Part shown: positions 12,505-25,676 of the stretch, piece after piece
Position numbering within the stretch: the stretch's first letter is position 1
Layout of the letters: each line of letters starts with the position of its first letter
Source of the DNA: Plasmodium malariae
Lineage: Eukaryota; Apicomplexa; Aconoidasida; Haemosporida; Plasmodiidae
NCBI RefSeq assembly: GCF_900090045.1
Contig: NW_021638315.1
Location: 1 to 64,000, forward strand
DNA: 64,000 bases
Direction: 5' to 3'
Notes under the pieces: model-generated
The model's input: only the letters and a program-made list of their open reading frames with translations
What the model was told of the DNA's origin: nothing
Database searches by the model: none
Made by a program: the position numbers and the translations under genes

Positions 12505-15238
12505 AATATATATATTTAATTTTATGATATATGCACTTAAAAATTTATATCGACATAATATACTTCTAATTTTAAAGGACTCTATATATTTTTTCTGTTT
12601 TTAATTTTTGATTATGTTTTTATTGTAATTTTATAAAATTATAATAAAATGAATATAACGATAACATGTTTTATAAAATAGACAGAAAAACAACTTTAAA
12701 AATTTATCATAATATTTTTATTTTATTATTATGTATAAAAAACTAAATTAATTAAGATAATATAATTTGCTTTCATTAAATTATATTAAATATATATTAT
12801 TTTATTAATTGTTATAGTAAATGAATAAAATGTTGTTATTAGTTTTTTACAAAATAATATATATTTTAATATCTGAATTATGGAAATTATATAAAGTATG
12901 GAATATAGAGAAGATAGATATAATTCATAGTTCCATAAATTAATAAACTACTTATTTAACGATGTTTTACTTTTAATAATAATAATTTCATAAACAATAT
13001 ATAATTCAATATATAATTCAGAAATTGGATATTTTTGTTAAATATACTAATTGTTATAGCAATATAATAATAAATCAGAATTCCAATAATTAGTAGAACA
13101 TTTAGTTTCTTGTTAATTTTAGAATATACTTGATTTACTATTTGAACGGATTCATTCCTTTATATTAAATAAAATATTTATAAGTATTTTAATTCATAGA
13201 ACACTAAATAATCTATGAAGATATTACATTTAAAGATAAATAGAAATGATTATTTATGCTTAAATAAGAATACTTGAAAATTATAATTTTTAATTAAGAT
13301 CATTTTAGGCCAGTATTACTAAAGGTAATTTTTTGGAATTCATGAACAAAAAATATAAACATATTTAATTATATATATATTTATATTTAGAAAAAAAATA
13401 TATATAGTTAAAAAAAAAAAAAAATTAAAAATAATATTAAACTTCTTATTACGATTCGTTTAATTTTTTTATGAATATCTTTCCAATATTTAATTTCAAT
13501 TCCTCTATGTCGAACTATAATTTTGAAAAATTCATTAAATACTTAAGAAAATACATAGTATAAGTAATACATTCCAAAACATACATGCCTTGTTGTTAAT
13601 AAAACAAATATTAATATTCATGTTGGGGTTCAATTTGAATTTACAATATAGTATTTAAATAAAAAAATTAGTATTTAATCATTTTAAAGGCTCTTAAATA
13701 TAACATTTCCAAAAATCATGTTATTTATCTTTTTATAATTAATATTTCTATGCAAAATATATCTTAATACTCTAACTAAAATATATAAGAAGTTAAAGTG
13801 TTAATAAAAGCATTATAACTTTTGTGTTATGTTAGTTTTATATATGACATATGTTTCATTTAATTAACATCAAATTATTATATATAAGGTGATAAAAAAT
13901 ATCAAAAAAAATTCTAGTTAATATAGATTATTTGCACTTATTCACGTGTTTTATGCACCACTACTTCTCTGGTATATTCATATATAGAATAATAATAAAA
14001 AGTATCGTAACTATATAAATTATTATCCATGGGTATGTATTTTCTTGAACAAAATATATTTAACTTTAAAATTTATGTACATTTTATTTAATTGTTAATT
14101 AAATTTCATTAAAAATATATTATTAAGTTTTAGTAATTATTTATTTATTAATTTAGAATGAAATCAGTATTTATACGGTATATATTATTATCGGATTAAC
14201 ATTAGTTTTAAACTGTGTTCAATTAATAGAACCTAAAACAAAAAAATATAACTTTTTGTTATCAACATTTTTATTATTATTGAAATTTAGGTAATTTTTA
14301 TAATATTCCATTAATTCCATTAACTTCTTAAATTAAAAAATAAAATGATGAATATCACTTAATCAATTTATTTAATTACGATCTTTATATGTTTAAAAAT
14401 TAATGCGATATTTATAATTCATTCTTAAAATCAAAATAATATTTGTGTATTTTGACAATATCATAAATAGGATAAATATATAAAAATTTAATAAACACAT
14501 TCTTATATTAAGTTTTAAAATATATATTTCTCAAGTTCTTTTACATAAATTATCTATTATATGTATATTTAAATAAGAAGTACATGTTAAATAAAACACA
14601 AACTTTTAGTTATATTAAATGAAAAATAAAGAGAAACATATAAATTAAAACTAATATACAATATATTTCTTTGAAAAATTTTTAATATACTTAAATTCTT
14701 AAAATAGAAAAAAGAAAAAATATGATTTTTAAATATTTAAACTACCTCACTAGCTCGAGTGACATATTAAAAGTTACTGTATATATTAAATTTAATGAAT
14801 ACATAATTTTTATTATAAAAATTTAGATTAAACATATATATACATATTTTCTTCCTATAAAGAACTCATATTACTATGAATACTCAGAAATATTAATTTC
14901 TCAGTCTTATTAAACACAATATTACATACATATATATAGTGTTAAGTCAGGTTAATAAATAAATTCAAAATATTACATTACAATAGGAAAAGATATATAA
15001 AAAAATTGTACTTTTATAAATATTTAGTACATATACTTTTATCCTTATTTATAAATATATATGCGTATATTATATCTTTACCTAGATAAAATCTACATGG
15101 ATCTAATAAGGAAATATTTTGAAAATATTATATTATACAAAATATTATATACTTTTTTTAGTTCCAAGATAAACATTTTCACTCACAGAAATATTTTTAC
15201 ACATAAGCTTTAATTAAATTTCCTTTAACTTCAAATGC
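12505..15238. other. AT-rich intergenic stretch
   Basis: Beyond the upstream blocks of the 11491-12504 gene nothing firm is seen. At about 13930-13980 the minus strand has a short coding-like, less AT-rich patch (YEYTREVVVHKTRE then stop), too short to assign. Confidence 0.5.
12770..12966 (-). promoter_or_regulatory. Shared upstream blocks of fam-type gene (11491-12504)
   Basis: The distal block (12900-12966, plus strand GGAATATAGAGAAG then TTCCATAAATTAATAA) starts 396 bp above the ATG, as in the other members. The proximal block near 12770-12796 (TTTCATTAAATTATATT) is the weakest of the set. Confidence 0.4.
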
Positions 15239-16010
15239 CTATAATAAGAGTTTAACCAATACATGAATAACCATAGATATACCTAATATAACTAGGAATA
15301 ACGAAAAACATGTAAATTTATCACAGATTTCTAAGAATAAAAGTAATAAAATTCTTATTATCAAATGTTTTACTGGTGCAAAAAATGTTAAAAAGGTTCT
15401 TTTACAAACTACATATATTAAAATTTTTTTCCAAGTAGAACAGGTACATTTTTTGTATTATATATAAAAGAATAAATTCCTTATAGTGTGGTTTTTTAAA
15501 AAATATTCTACTGTTGAAAAATATTTATATATGACAAAAGGGTACTTCTTGAATAAATCTTTTTTATTCAGTACTTGAATTATCTTTATTTGACGATTAA
15601 CTTTTCCTATCATACTCTGATTCTCAATTAACGTATTAATTTCTTTAATGATCGTATCTCTTTTTAAGTACCATTTTTTAAAGCCACGATTTTGGTTTCG
15701 ATAGAATTTTCTAGTAATAATATAGTTGTTCTTGAATTGAATGTTTCATCTTCACTGTTTTTATTATCTAAATATTAATTACATATACTTTACAAATAAA
15801 AGAATATATTTTTAATATTCATAATTTGATAAATTTATTTAAGCATTAAGTAGAACTATTTTATTAGCATATATATATATATATATATATATAATATGAG
15901 TTAATATAGAAAGAGAACTTTATTCAATTCTATAATTATAGTGCATCGTTGTAATAATAACATATCCAAATGAAAAGCATATATAAAGGAGTTTTAAATT
16001 ATATATTTAA
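15239..16010 (-). pseudogene. Pseudogene of a third exported two-TM protein family
   Basis: Exon 2 runs from about 15769 (acceptor TTTAG) down to TAG at 15239-15241. Read with one frame change it codes a full-looking protein: NSRTTILLLENSIETKIVAL, then a frameshift at the T-run 15674-15679, then WYLKRDTIIKEINTLIENQS and KKDLFKKYPFVIYKYFSTVE, then one nonsense TAA, then two hydrophobic blocks (LIIRILLLLFLEIC; FSLFLVILGISMVIHVLVKL). Exon 1 remains are at about 15930-16010 (LYMLFIWICYYYNDA), with an upstream stop and no recognisable donor. The overall design equals the fam genes, but it lacks both the LEKKIF and KHFHF signatures, and I do not see the shared upstream blocks. It is therefore a separate, decayed family member of unknown function. 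Confidence 0.75.
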
Positions 16011-16304
16011 TTTTTCTTTTCGAGTTGGTATAGATTAATTTTATAATATTTTTAATTATGTGTACAAACTTTTATATTATTACAAGATATTCTTAGAAAA
16101 ATAGAACTAATGTAGTTCATATTTTACATTATTATACGTTTTAGAAAAATACTATAATGCATAAATAAAATACATATATTAGGTTCGTCAAAAAAAAAAG
16201 TTAATTTTAAAAATGTTTTAGTAAATATTTTCAATAAAACTATTTAAAACAAGAGCAACATAAAATAAAATAGTTATTGGAGAAACTAATTTATTAATGA
16301 ATTC

Positions 16305-16306
<2 letters not shown>

Positions 16307-16356
<50 letters not shown>
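16307..16356. repeat. (AT)25 microsatellite
   Basis: A pure 50-base AT tract, the longest dinucleotide run in the window. It lies about 300 bp upstream of the 15239-16010 pseudogene. Confidence 0.92.
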
Positions 16357-16358
<2 letters not shown>

Positions 16359-18659
16359 TATAACAGTATAACAGAACAATTATAAAATCTTGTTGTAAAT
16401 ATTTTCCATTACGAAAATAAAATAAAAAGGATCTTTTAGTGAATAAATATTTTTTTTACAATTATAATAGAAAAATTAGTTTCCGTGAAAACATATACAT
16501 TAGCATAAATTAGCAATAATAATTATTAATTTTATTCTAATCTTCCTCATAATAGGATCAGCTATTTGTACATATTATAACATAAAAACATAATTTTAAA
16601 GTTGAAAAACATTAATTATGGTGTAACTTATAATGTTCTTACAATAAAAAAAATTAAATAAAAAAGAAAAAAAATGTTTTAAATACAATTTAAAATCTAA
16701 CACTCGCCATATACCTGAAGCATGTAGAATGTTCATATACGCATAATTTTATAATCAGATTTTAGCAATTAATTTACCTACAAAATTGTAATCTTTTAAA
16801 ATTTACTATTCACATTAACTCATTTGTATATATGTACTTATGATTATTAGCGGAATACAACAAGTTTTATATAATTTATAATAATGCATTTTATTTATTA
16901 TAAACAAAAAAAAAAACTAAGTATATTTAGTGTATAGGTAATTTATTTACTATTTTGTTTTTTTTTTCATAAGAAAAATTATCATATTTATTACATAATA
17001 TAAGAATAATAATATTTAAAAAAGAGAGAAGTATAGTTAGAGGAACTGCAGTAAAAATAAATTTTTAGTAGGATAATTAAAAATAAATTATAAAAATATA
17101 ATTAATTTTAAAAAAAATAATTAATAATGAATATAATGAACCTTTAAATTGTTTTATATCCTATATAATATATATTAGTTATAGTATTTCACAAAAATAA
17201 GATAATTATAATTTTATTGCGAGTTTCTATATGCATATATTATATACAGAGTTATAAACATAGTTAAAAGCGATTCTGGGTTTGAGTTCTTTAAATATTT
17301 CTTTTATTTTGATGTCCCTTATTTTGTTAAAATTTAAATTTTACATTTACTTAAAAAATTGCAAGGGCTCATGTTAGTAATTAATACTATCTATTATTAA
17401 GAATATATAATGCTAAAAATTATATAAACATATTAGCTTCTATTTCTTAAACTTTTTTCTAAATTTTCATGTAATATATTTATAAGGTAATGTTTGGAGA
17501 ATTTAGGTTTATTTATTTCGTTCTGTTCACTACATATTTACTGAAAATATTCAAGTTTATTTATAATAATTAATTATTTATATCCAGAAAAATTAAAGAA
17601 TCATCTACAAATAATTTCCATTTTTTGTTGAAATATTTCACTAGTTCCTAGGTATATTTATTTAATGTAATTGTGTAGTATTAATAAATGTGAATATATT
17701 TTTTTTATATATGTATATCTATTTATTAATATATACATATATTTATATTAATATCTTAATGCTTATTGATTCCTTTAAACACAAGGTCCCTTCTAATAAT
17801 AATTCATCATATATATGCCATTTATACAAATAATATATATTTCCCATAATTAGAGATGTTATTAATGTTATAAAAATAACGTAATATATGACTATTTTAA
17901 TTTCAATATTTTATTTAAAAATAAATTAATGTGAGCTATAAATATTTTCCATGAAATTATTACATTCCTATTTTGGGATTACGTAGGAATTCTAAAATAA
18001 TCCTTATTATAAAACTAATAAATCTTTTGTACAATAATATTACCAATATGGGTTTTATGAGGTACATTTACATATATATATAAGATAAAATAATTTCTAA
18101 AATGAGCATAATTACAATTTTTATCTAAATGTATTTCATTCTACGCAAACACTTTTTTGACATTTACTTTTTCCATAATATATTTAGCACTTTCAAATTA
18201 AAAATAATTTTACGTATACTTTTCTAATTTATGTTTTACAAAAAAAATGAAACAAAGACTAAAAAAAAATATTATTTTTTTTATTTTAAAGATTCAAATT
18301 AATAAATTCAATACATGCAAATACGCATAAGTAATCTGTCTGTTCACAATCTTTATTATTATTTGTTTTCAATTCCTTATATACATGTTTATATATGCTG
18401 AATATTATAAAAACATGTGCATCCACTCGTAAGACCATCTTACGTAGATATACATCCATGCATATATTTAATATTTGTTGTATAAAACTACAACTAATAA
18501 TTTATCCTTTTTTGCTTTATAGTTTTCCACCTTATATATATGCACTTTCTACAAATCTAATTGTACATTCTTATTATTTACAATGAATGAACTAATTAAA
18601 TCATTGTATAGTAATAATTAGTATATATAATCAAAAGTATATTTATAATTTTTATATAA

Positions 18660-20170
18660 AATAAAATGGAACTCCTGTCAAACGAATTCCTTAGGCATCA
18701 AATTATTTCAAACAACTCCACGTTTAGGATCCTTAGAACGTATATTATTTCTTCTTTTTTTTCTTAATATCTTAAAGAGAAATATGGTCTATAGTGAACT
18801 TTAAGGATTAGTGTTATTATCTCTTGTTATATATGAACGTTCTATCATTTGTCTCATTTTTTCTTATGCACATGAACTTACTCTTAAATGGATATAACTA
18901 CGACGGGTTAACATAAGGTGGTAATATGATTCACAATGTGTAAATAAATTATTATCATGAGAGAGTTTGCATATGTATTAATAATCGCTTGTTTAGGACT
19001 TTTAATTATTTACGACCTATTACATATAAGAAAAACTAGCGCATGTAATATATATATATATATTCGCATACATACCTGTTATATGCATAAATTAACATGC
19101 GCCCGTGATTAATGTTATCGCAAGAACACAATAATACATGCACTGAATTTTTCACTCAAATAATTTCATCTAATTATATACATAAAAGTATATTCCGACA
19201 ATAAATAACATTTTTAATTTATCTTGTTTTAAATGATTTATGTACACATTAGTGTCTCTATAATAGTGTTTTTCTAATAGGATTTCTTCTTTAGTATCAC
19301 ATTCATTGGGAATAACAAATAAAAATATATATATATATATATATATACGTACTAAAATCGGTAATGATAAAAAATTTGCTGGAATTTTATAATGGGATAA
19401 GGAAAAGAATGCCATAAAATATTCATTTCGTTTCGTTTCTTTTATTTTAAATTGTTAGTTTTCTATTCGTTTGTGAACGGAAAATAATTCCATTAATCCT
19501 TTTAATATCATTATAAAAATGTAAAAAACACTTTACTAGGTACAAAAACATATATTCATCTCAAGAATTATAGATAATTCATATGTTGAAAAATGTAAGT
19601 AGGCATATCAACTTATGGAATGTATACATATATATTCACATATACTCATGTACATATGCATATATTTATTCACATATATATGTGATATCATGATAGACGA
19701 TATATAATAATTTTTCCAAAAGAACCGTATTAATTAATTTAATACCGAACTTCGCAGTGAGTGCATAGTTATAGGAATAATTTTGTGATTTTTTGGCTTC
19801 CCGTGAAAAATAACAGAAAAGAAATTAAATCATAAAATTTTGTATAGAGTTGAACTTCTCTTTTATTTTTTTTCTTAATGTCTTTTTGCATTAAATAATT
19901 ATATATATATCCATATAACACTTTTAAAAAAACATTGTAGTTGCACTCAGAACATAAAAAAAATTAGGAGTGGTAATAGTTTTAAAATTTTCATTAAACA
20001 TATATGTTTTCTATCATGTATAATCAAATTCTATATTGATTTTTTTTTTTTTTTTCTTTTACTTGTTTTCATTGGTTTTGGCGACACATTGACATGATCG
20101 TTTCGTACATACTTATGTTTCCTTTCTATTCTCTCCTATTCCAGTTTATTTACCTTTAAGATGATGAGGT
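18660..20170 (-). pseudogene. Possible heavily decayed coding relics, family unknown
   Basis: Base composition is visibly more balanced than the flanks. The minus strand shows coding-like patches interrupted by stops: at about 18670-18790 a basic stretch LFKILRKKRRNNIRSKDPKR, at about 18860-18960 THCESYYHLMLTRRSYIHLR in the same frame, and at about 20055-20150 ERIERKHKYVRNDHVNVSPK. No domain is recognised and the pieces may belong to different old genes or to none. Confidence 0.22.
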
Positions 20171-23100
20171 TATTCTGATAGAGATATACATAAAATAAAA
20201 TAAATAGATGTTTTTGACATTTCTAATATTTATATACTTACAGTGTGCACATTCATAAGTTTCACAACTCTCAATTTTGAATTATTAAAATTTCTTCATA
20301 AACACTACATTAATATTTAAAGTTACAATAAAAAGTAGTAAACTAAGCTTAAAAAATATAATATGTTTCACAAATGTATATTTTAATACATATATTATAT
20401 TCACACCTGAGAGACTTAATCATGATGGTAATTAGGCAAATTTTTCTATTCCGTATTTTTTGAAAATTCTTACACGAGTAGGTTTCGTTAAAACTTAATA
20501 ATTTTGTATTTTTCAAATTTTTAAAAATTAACCGAACAAAAAAAAGAGGATAAGATAAAAGGGAGAAGTAAAAAAGTAAGACAAAAGAAATAAGTGAAAA
20601 TCCGTAATAAGAATGTTATAGGTATAATAATAAATTTTTAATTCATAAATCTTACTCGTGTATACATGTACACATTTTAAAAGAATTAATAAAAAGTTAA
20701 AAAAAAAAATAATTAAAATATGTCTACATTTTTAACATGGATGCCAACGGATACATATTCATCAATATGTAACTAATGATATAAAGTTCATAATAATCCT
20801 CACTGAATTAGATTTAATAACTTACTCATTTTAATTTCCTTATATATCTAATTATGTCACATTATGACATGATAGTATTTACTATTTTTCTATATTATTA
20901 TCAGAATTATTTTTTACATTTTCGAGATAAAAAGAAAAATTAAATAATTATTTTATTCCATAAAAAATTAAAAATAAATTTATTAATATATAACAGAGAC
21001 TTAATAACATGAAAAAAAGTGCATAGAGTTTAATAAAATCCATATGAAATAAATACAACAATATACATAAAAGAAGTACAAAAAGAACAGCTATTCGCAA
21101 AAAATAATCGAACGCTTTTACTAAATTCTTGTACTAAAATATATAAAATCAAAAACCTGTAAACATTTTTAAGCACGTAGCGTTACCGGATTCATCGTCT
21201 GAAAATTATTATTGTATATATTCATTGAAGAAATTAATTATAACGTTAAAATATTGCTGTAAGTATAATTCTTGTTTTTTCATTTTTTGTATAACTTAAT
21301 CCTTTCATTAAATGAAAAAACTTATATATTATTATTTAATAAAATACTTTTTTAAAGGATATTCTAGTAACATTAATGTATATCTTTCCTTTAAACAAAG
21401 TAAAAAAAAAGCATTTATATATTAAAAAAGCAACAAATTATGAATTAAAACAATGTATAATGTTTTAATAACTATACATATATTGTTTACTCACTGAAAT
21501 ATATATTTATTTATTTATTTATCTATTACTTTGTATAAATATTTTTTTCTTAATTCACTTTTCTGTAAATTATATTCAGCTATAAATAAATATACAAAAA
21601 GTTTAGTTTAAATAATTTTTTTCCTGTTTTCTAATTAATATATTTTACACTTATAAATTAATATATTATTTTTTATAAAACACAAAATATAATATTACCT
21701 ACACTCAGAAAAACTTATGATTTTTATATAATTATTATTTTTAATTTTATATATATTTATTACAAACATGAATACAATAAAATTATTGATTTCAGTAATA
21801 ATCCTCTCGCATGATATAAAATAAATAATAATTAATATTCTATAACTGTTTTTGATAATGCATAAATAACAGTCATAACCATATATAATATTACATTAAT
21901 TTAAAGCATTATAATGATATTATAATTATACTATTTCTAGAATTATATATTCTGTAACTTCCTTGAAGTATTAAAAAGGTAAAACTAAAATTACTTCATT
22001 TGTAATGATTCATTTACATCAAATTATTCTAAGATAAAACTAAAAATATCATTTATTAACAACCTAAAATTAATTAAAAATTATTTTTTAATTATGCTTA
22101 ATTAGAAGAATATATATTCTTGTACTTATATAAATTCTTCAATATCTAGTTTTTAATTGTAATTGTGGAATCAATTTTTGATAAAATATAAATATGATCA
22201 ATGTAAAGTTTTTTGAAAAATATTTAAAAATTCATAAAGGATTTTAATCATAATATATAGTTAAAAGTATGTTAAAAATCCGCGCAAGCATTTACAAAGG
22301 CGTATTTCAACTTTCTTCTATTAGCATAAGAGTACATATAATATAACAAATAGAAAACAAAACCAACGTAATATATTTCATTGGATTATTTTTTCACAAA
22401 TTTAAAATAAATATTGATATTTTCAATATTCCTTTTGTATCTAATTAAAAATATATCAGATAAAATAGTTTTGCTTCTTTTCCAAAAATTATATTTTTTT
22501 ATTATATTTTGAAATAATAAAAGTAACACATTTGTTATGGTAATAGAATTGTATATTAAATATGCATATACCTATTATATCTATATAAGAATATATTTTA
22601 ATTAAACAAAATAATATATAATATAAATAAAAATAATATATATATATACTTTTTATTAAAATTTTTAGAAGTAATGTTCTAACACTTTCCGTACAAAAAT
22701 GTATATATATGCTAATTTAATTTTCTCTCGGATTTATGTGTGCATATACAAAGATAAATTTATTCATATAATACTTAATTCACTAAACAATACCATTTAA
22801 AAAGGATGCAGTTAAGGCTATTAAAAAATATATTAATATTATAAATAGCATTAGAACATATGAAAACTCAAATTTAGCGAATGAATTTTTTTGCTAAATT
22901 TACGTATAAAACTTCCATATAAGTAACTCTATTAATTAAACTTAATTAAATTATATAAACGAAATATTGTAATTTTATTAATTAACCTTATTATAACATA
23001 TATCACAAATAAAAATTATCCTACTTATGGGTTATCTATTAAAAAAAAAATTTTTTTTTCATATATATTTTTTTAAAAATTAATCATAATTTTTTCAAAG

Positions 23101-24267
23101 AAATTACTAATTTATAATGTAAACTATATATAATTTTATATATTCTTAAATAATATTGATATTTCAATATATATATGTATATTTCAGTGCTTAATAGAAC
23201 ATAAATTTAAATATTTATTTATACATCATTATAATATATTATAAAACAATATATTTTTTTTTATTACCATTAATAATAATATTTTCATATTTTTTTTGAC
23301 GCAATTTTAAACGTCTAAGATCATGAAAAAACAAAGATACAAAAAATGAATTAAATTAATATATATTTCTATTAATATACGTGATTACCTTAAATTCATT
23401 ATGTTTATTCTTCAATAGTAAAAAAAATTACAAAATATATATACGGCATATTTATTTATTCATGTTCCATATAATATATGTTTAATTGAATATTTCAAAA
23501 TATAATTAACATTACAGTTAAGAATAATAATAAAATAATTAATAGTTTTAATTTGTAATTTAATTGAGGAAAGTGTTTGTAATTCTTTAAGTAGCAAACT
23601 ATTATAAATAACCTCAAATTAATAAATGTATTTTTTAATTATATATTTATATTTTCTTTTTTAAACCATACATAAACAACTATAATTTTTTAAATAGTAC
23701 TTTTACAATAAATGTAATTTATATTAGATTTTATGTAAAACATATTTTACAGAATAGAGATTAAGTTTTTTCTATGAAAAAAAAAATATATATAATAGTG
23801 CAAGAAAACCCTTTATTTAGATTCATTGAATACAAAAAAAAAACATTCATACATAATTAAAAACTTATTATTCATATTTTTAACTGGATTATAATATTAT
23901 ATTCTAAGCTTTGAACAAGTTCAAAATATAAAGTATAATTTCTTATAGCTCAAAGAATTAACATACGACTTCAACAAAATTACACTATTTCTCCATTTAT
24001 ATATAAATTTTAACGCCCAAACATATTTTTTTAACAGATATCTATTTAATAATGAAAGATGTTTATCGAACCATAATATATAATTAATCTAAATCTATAT
24101 ATAAATATACACTTATAAAATAAATGAAAACTTCAAATTCTCGAAAACATTGAGAGCATATAAATTTACTATTGTGTATAAAAAATAACTAAATATACAC
24201 AAACGTATTTACAAATTATTTCACTTATATATACACTTATTAGGAATATATAGCTAAAGGTATTAAA

Positions 24268-24285
24268 GATATTACTTCATATTAA
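24268..24285 (-). other. Conserved 3'-flank motif of fam-type gene
   Basis: Plus strand GATATTACTTCATATTAA, 37 bp past the stop of the gene at 24322-25208. Same motif and spacing as at 8203-8224. Confidence 0.5.
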
Positions 24286-24321
24286 AAACTCATGAAAAAT
24301 AAATATTCCCTATTATCTATT

Positions 24322-25208
24322 TTAATTAGATAGCAACTTAATTTTTTTGTATTTCTCATTATTTCTTAAGATTTTGGGGATTGTAATTATACTTATGACA
24401 GCTAGCATTAAAATGCTGAAGCAAAATAATATTCCATAAAGAAATTCTACTCCTAAACTTCCTATTTGATCTCCTAGATTTCCTTTTATAAGATTCCACA
24501 AACTAGTAAATGATGCAAATATTGGTTGCTCACCCATATCTAATGCACGTAATATAGGCAACCCTATTCCCAACAAGCAAAAAAGTATAAATATAATAAC
24601 TCCAAAACTATAACTTCTAAATTTTATTTTTTTTAAATCTATGTCATGGATTCTTCTGCTATTTTGAAGAAAATCATCATAATCTTTTTTTCTGATAAAT
24701 TTTTTTTCAAAATGAAAATGCTTTCCATCAAACATTACATTATTATAATCCATAACTTCTGTGTAGAATTGTGCCTTATTTAATGAGCTTTTATAGTATT
24801 CTTTGTTTTTTCCTTTGGTTCCTTCTTTATTATTAGATATATTTTTTTTTTCGTATTCAGCTCTATTTGGCATAACATCATTTAGCTCTACAATATATGA
24901 ATCCCTATTCTGCTTATACTTTGCCAGTAATCGATGTATTCTTGCATCTAATTTTATTCTAATTTTACTGTTAACACTGAATGATTCTGTAAACTTGTTC
25001 TAAAAAAAAAAATAGTAAATATTATTATTAAGAGCAATTAACAATTTCATCATTATAAAAGAATTAATATAGAACACGAAAAAAGAAATAATACAAATAA
25101 CCGTAAATATTATTGTAATACCACTTCACAACTAATATAACATATCCAAGTTAAAAAAATAAATGCAGAAAATTTAATGAATACGATGGAGTATGATTTT
25201 TGTTCCAT
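24322..25208 (-). CDS. fam-m-type (KHFHF type) exported two-TM protein
   Basis: A spliced gene of 254 residues. Exon 1 (25122-25208) codes 29 residues starting MEQKSYSIVF, with a hydrophobic core and donor GTG|GTATTA. The intron is 25000-25121 (122 bp). Exon 2 is 24322-24999, in phase 0 and open well upstream of the ATG at 24873, so that ATG is not the start. The export-motif relative RLLAK is at 52-56. VMFDGKHFHF is at 117-126, exactly the position in the two other intact members of this type. Membrane spans are at about 161-179 (VIIFILFCLLGIGLPIL) and 215-236, and the tail is RNNEKYKKIKLLSN. It forms a doublet with the fam-l-type gene 2.7 kb upstream on the same strand. Function is unknown. 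Confidence 0.88.
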
Positions 25209-25463
25209 GATACAGATATATAAAATTTTTATACATCAACTAAAAACAATGTTAATAATAACATAATTCTAATTATTAAAAATTCTGTAATTCCTCTGAA
25301 ATAACGTTATTATTATGGATTCACATAAATTAATAAAATTTGCTGAACTATTATTCATTTATAACATGTACAAAGAAATGTAACATAAATATTATATTAT
25401 AAAATTTTTATATTTATATTATCTTTTAAAAAATAATATGCGTTAAAAACAAATATTTAATTT

Positions 25464-25676
25464 ATTTATAAATATTCAAAACATACATTTAATTATTTAA
25501 TGAAGTGCACTAATTAAATCATTTTTTTTTTATTCCTTTAATAAATACAATCAAAATATAAAAATATACTATTTCATAATATTTCGAAATATAGAGAATA
25601 TATAGAATATACAACTTGGAGAATGTAGATAATTCCTTGTTCTATATATTAATACAATAAGTAAAAATAATAAGGA
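25464..25676 (-). promoter_or_regulatory. Shared upstream blocks of fam-type gene (24322-25208)
   Basis: The proximal block TTTATAAATATTCAAAACAT starts at 25464 (256 bp above the ATG). The distal block at 25586-25676 includes GGAGAATGTAGATAATTCC, TATATTAATA and AAGGAT, starting 378 bp above. Confidence 0.5.

Larger units (their letters stand above)
16021..24321. other. Long intergenic stretch with possible gene relics
   Basis: This is the longest gene-free interval (8.3 kb). It holds the (AT)25 tract at 16307-16356, and a less AT-rich zone at about 18300-20600 with scattered coding-like patches listed separately. The remainder is AT-rich sequence with no feature I can support. The small open frames at 18395-18586 and 19170-19415 are not credible genes; the second runs through a TA repeat. 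Confidence 0.55.

Noticed and set aside
19170..19415. Minus-strand open frame of 81 codons
   Set aside because: It reads through a TA repeat coding Ile-Tyr alternation and has no recognisable domain, so it is kept only as part of the possible relic zone.
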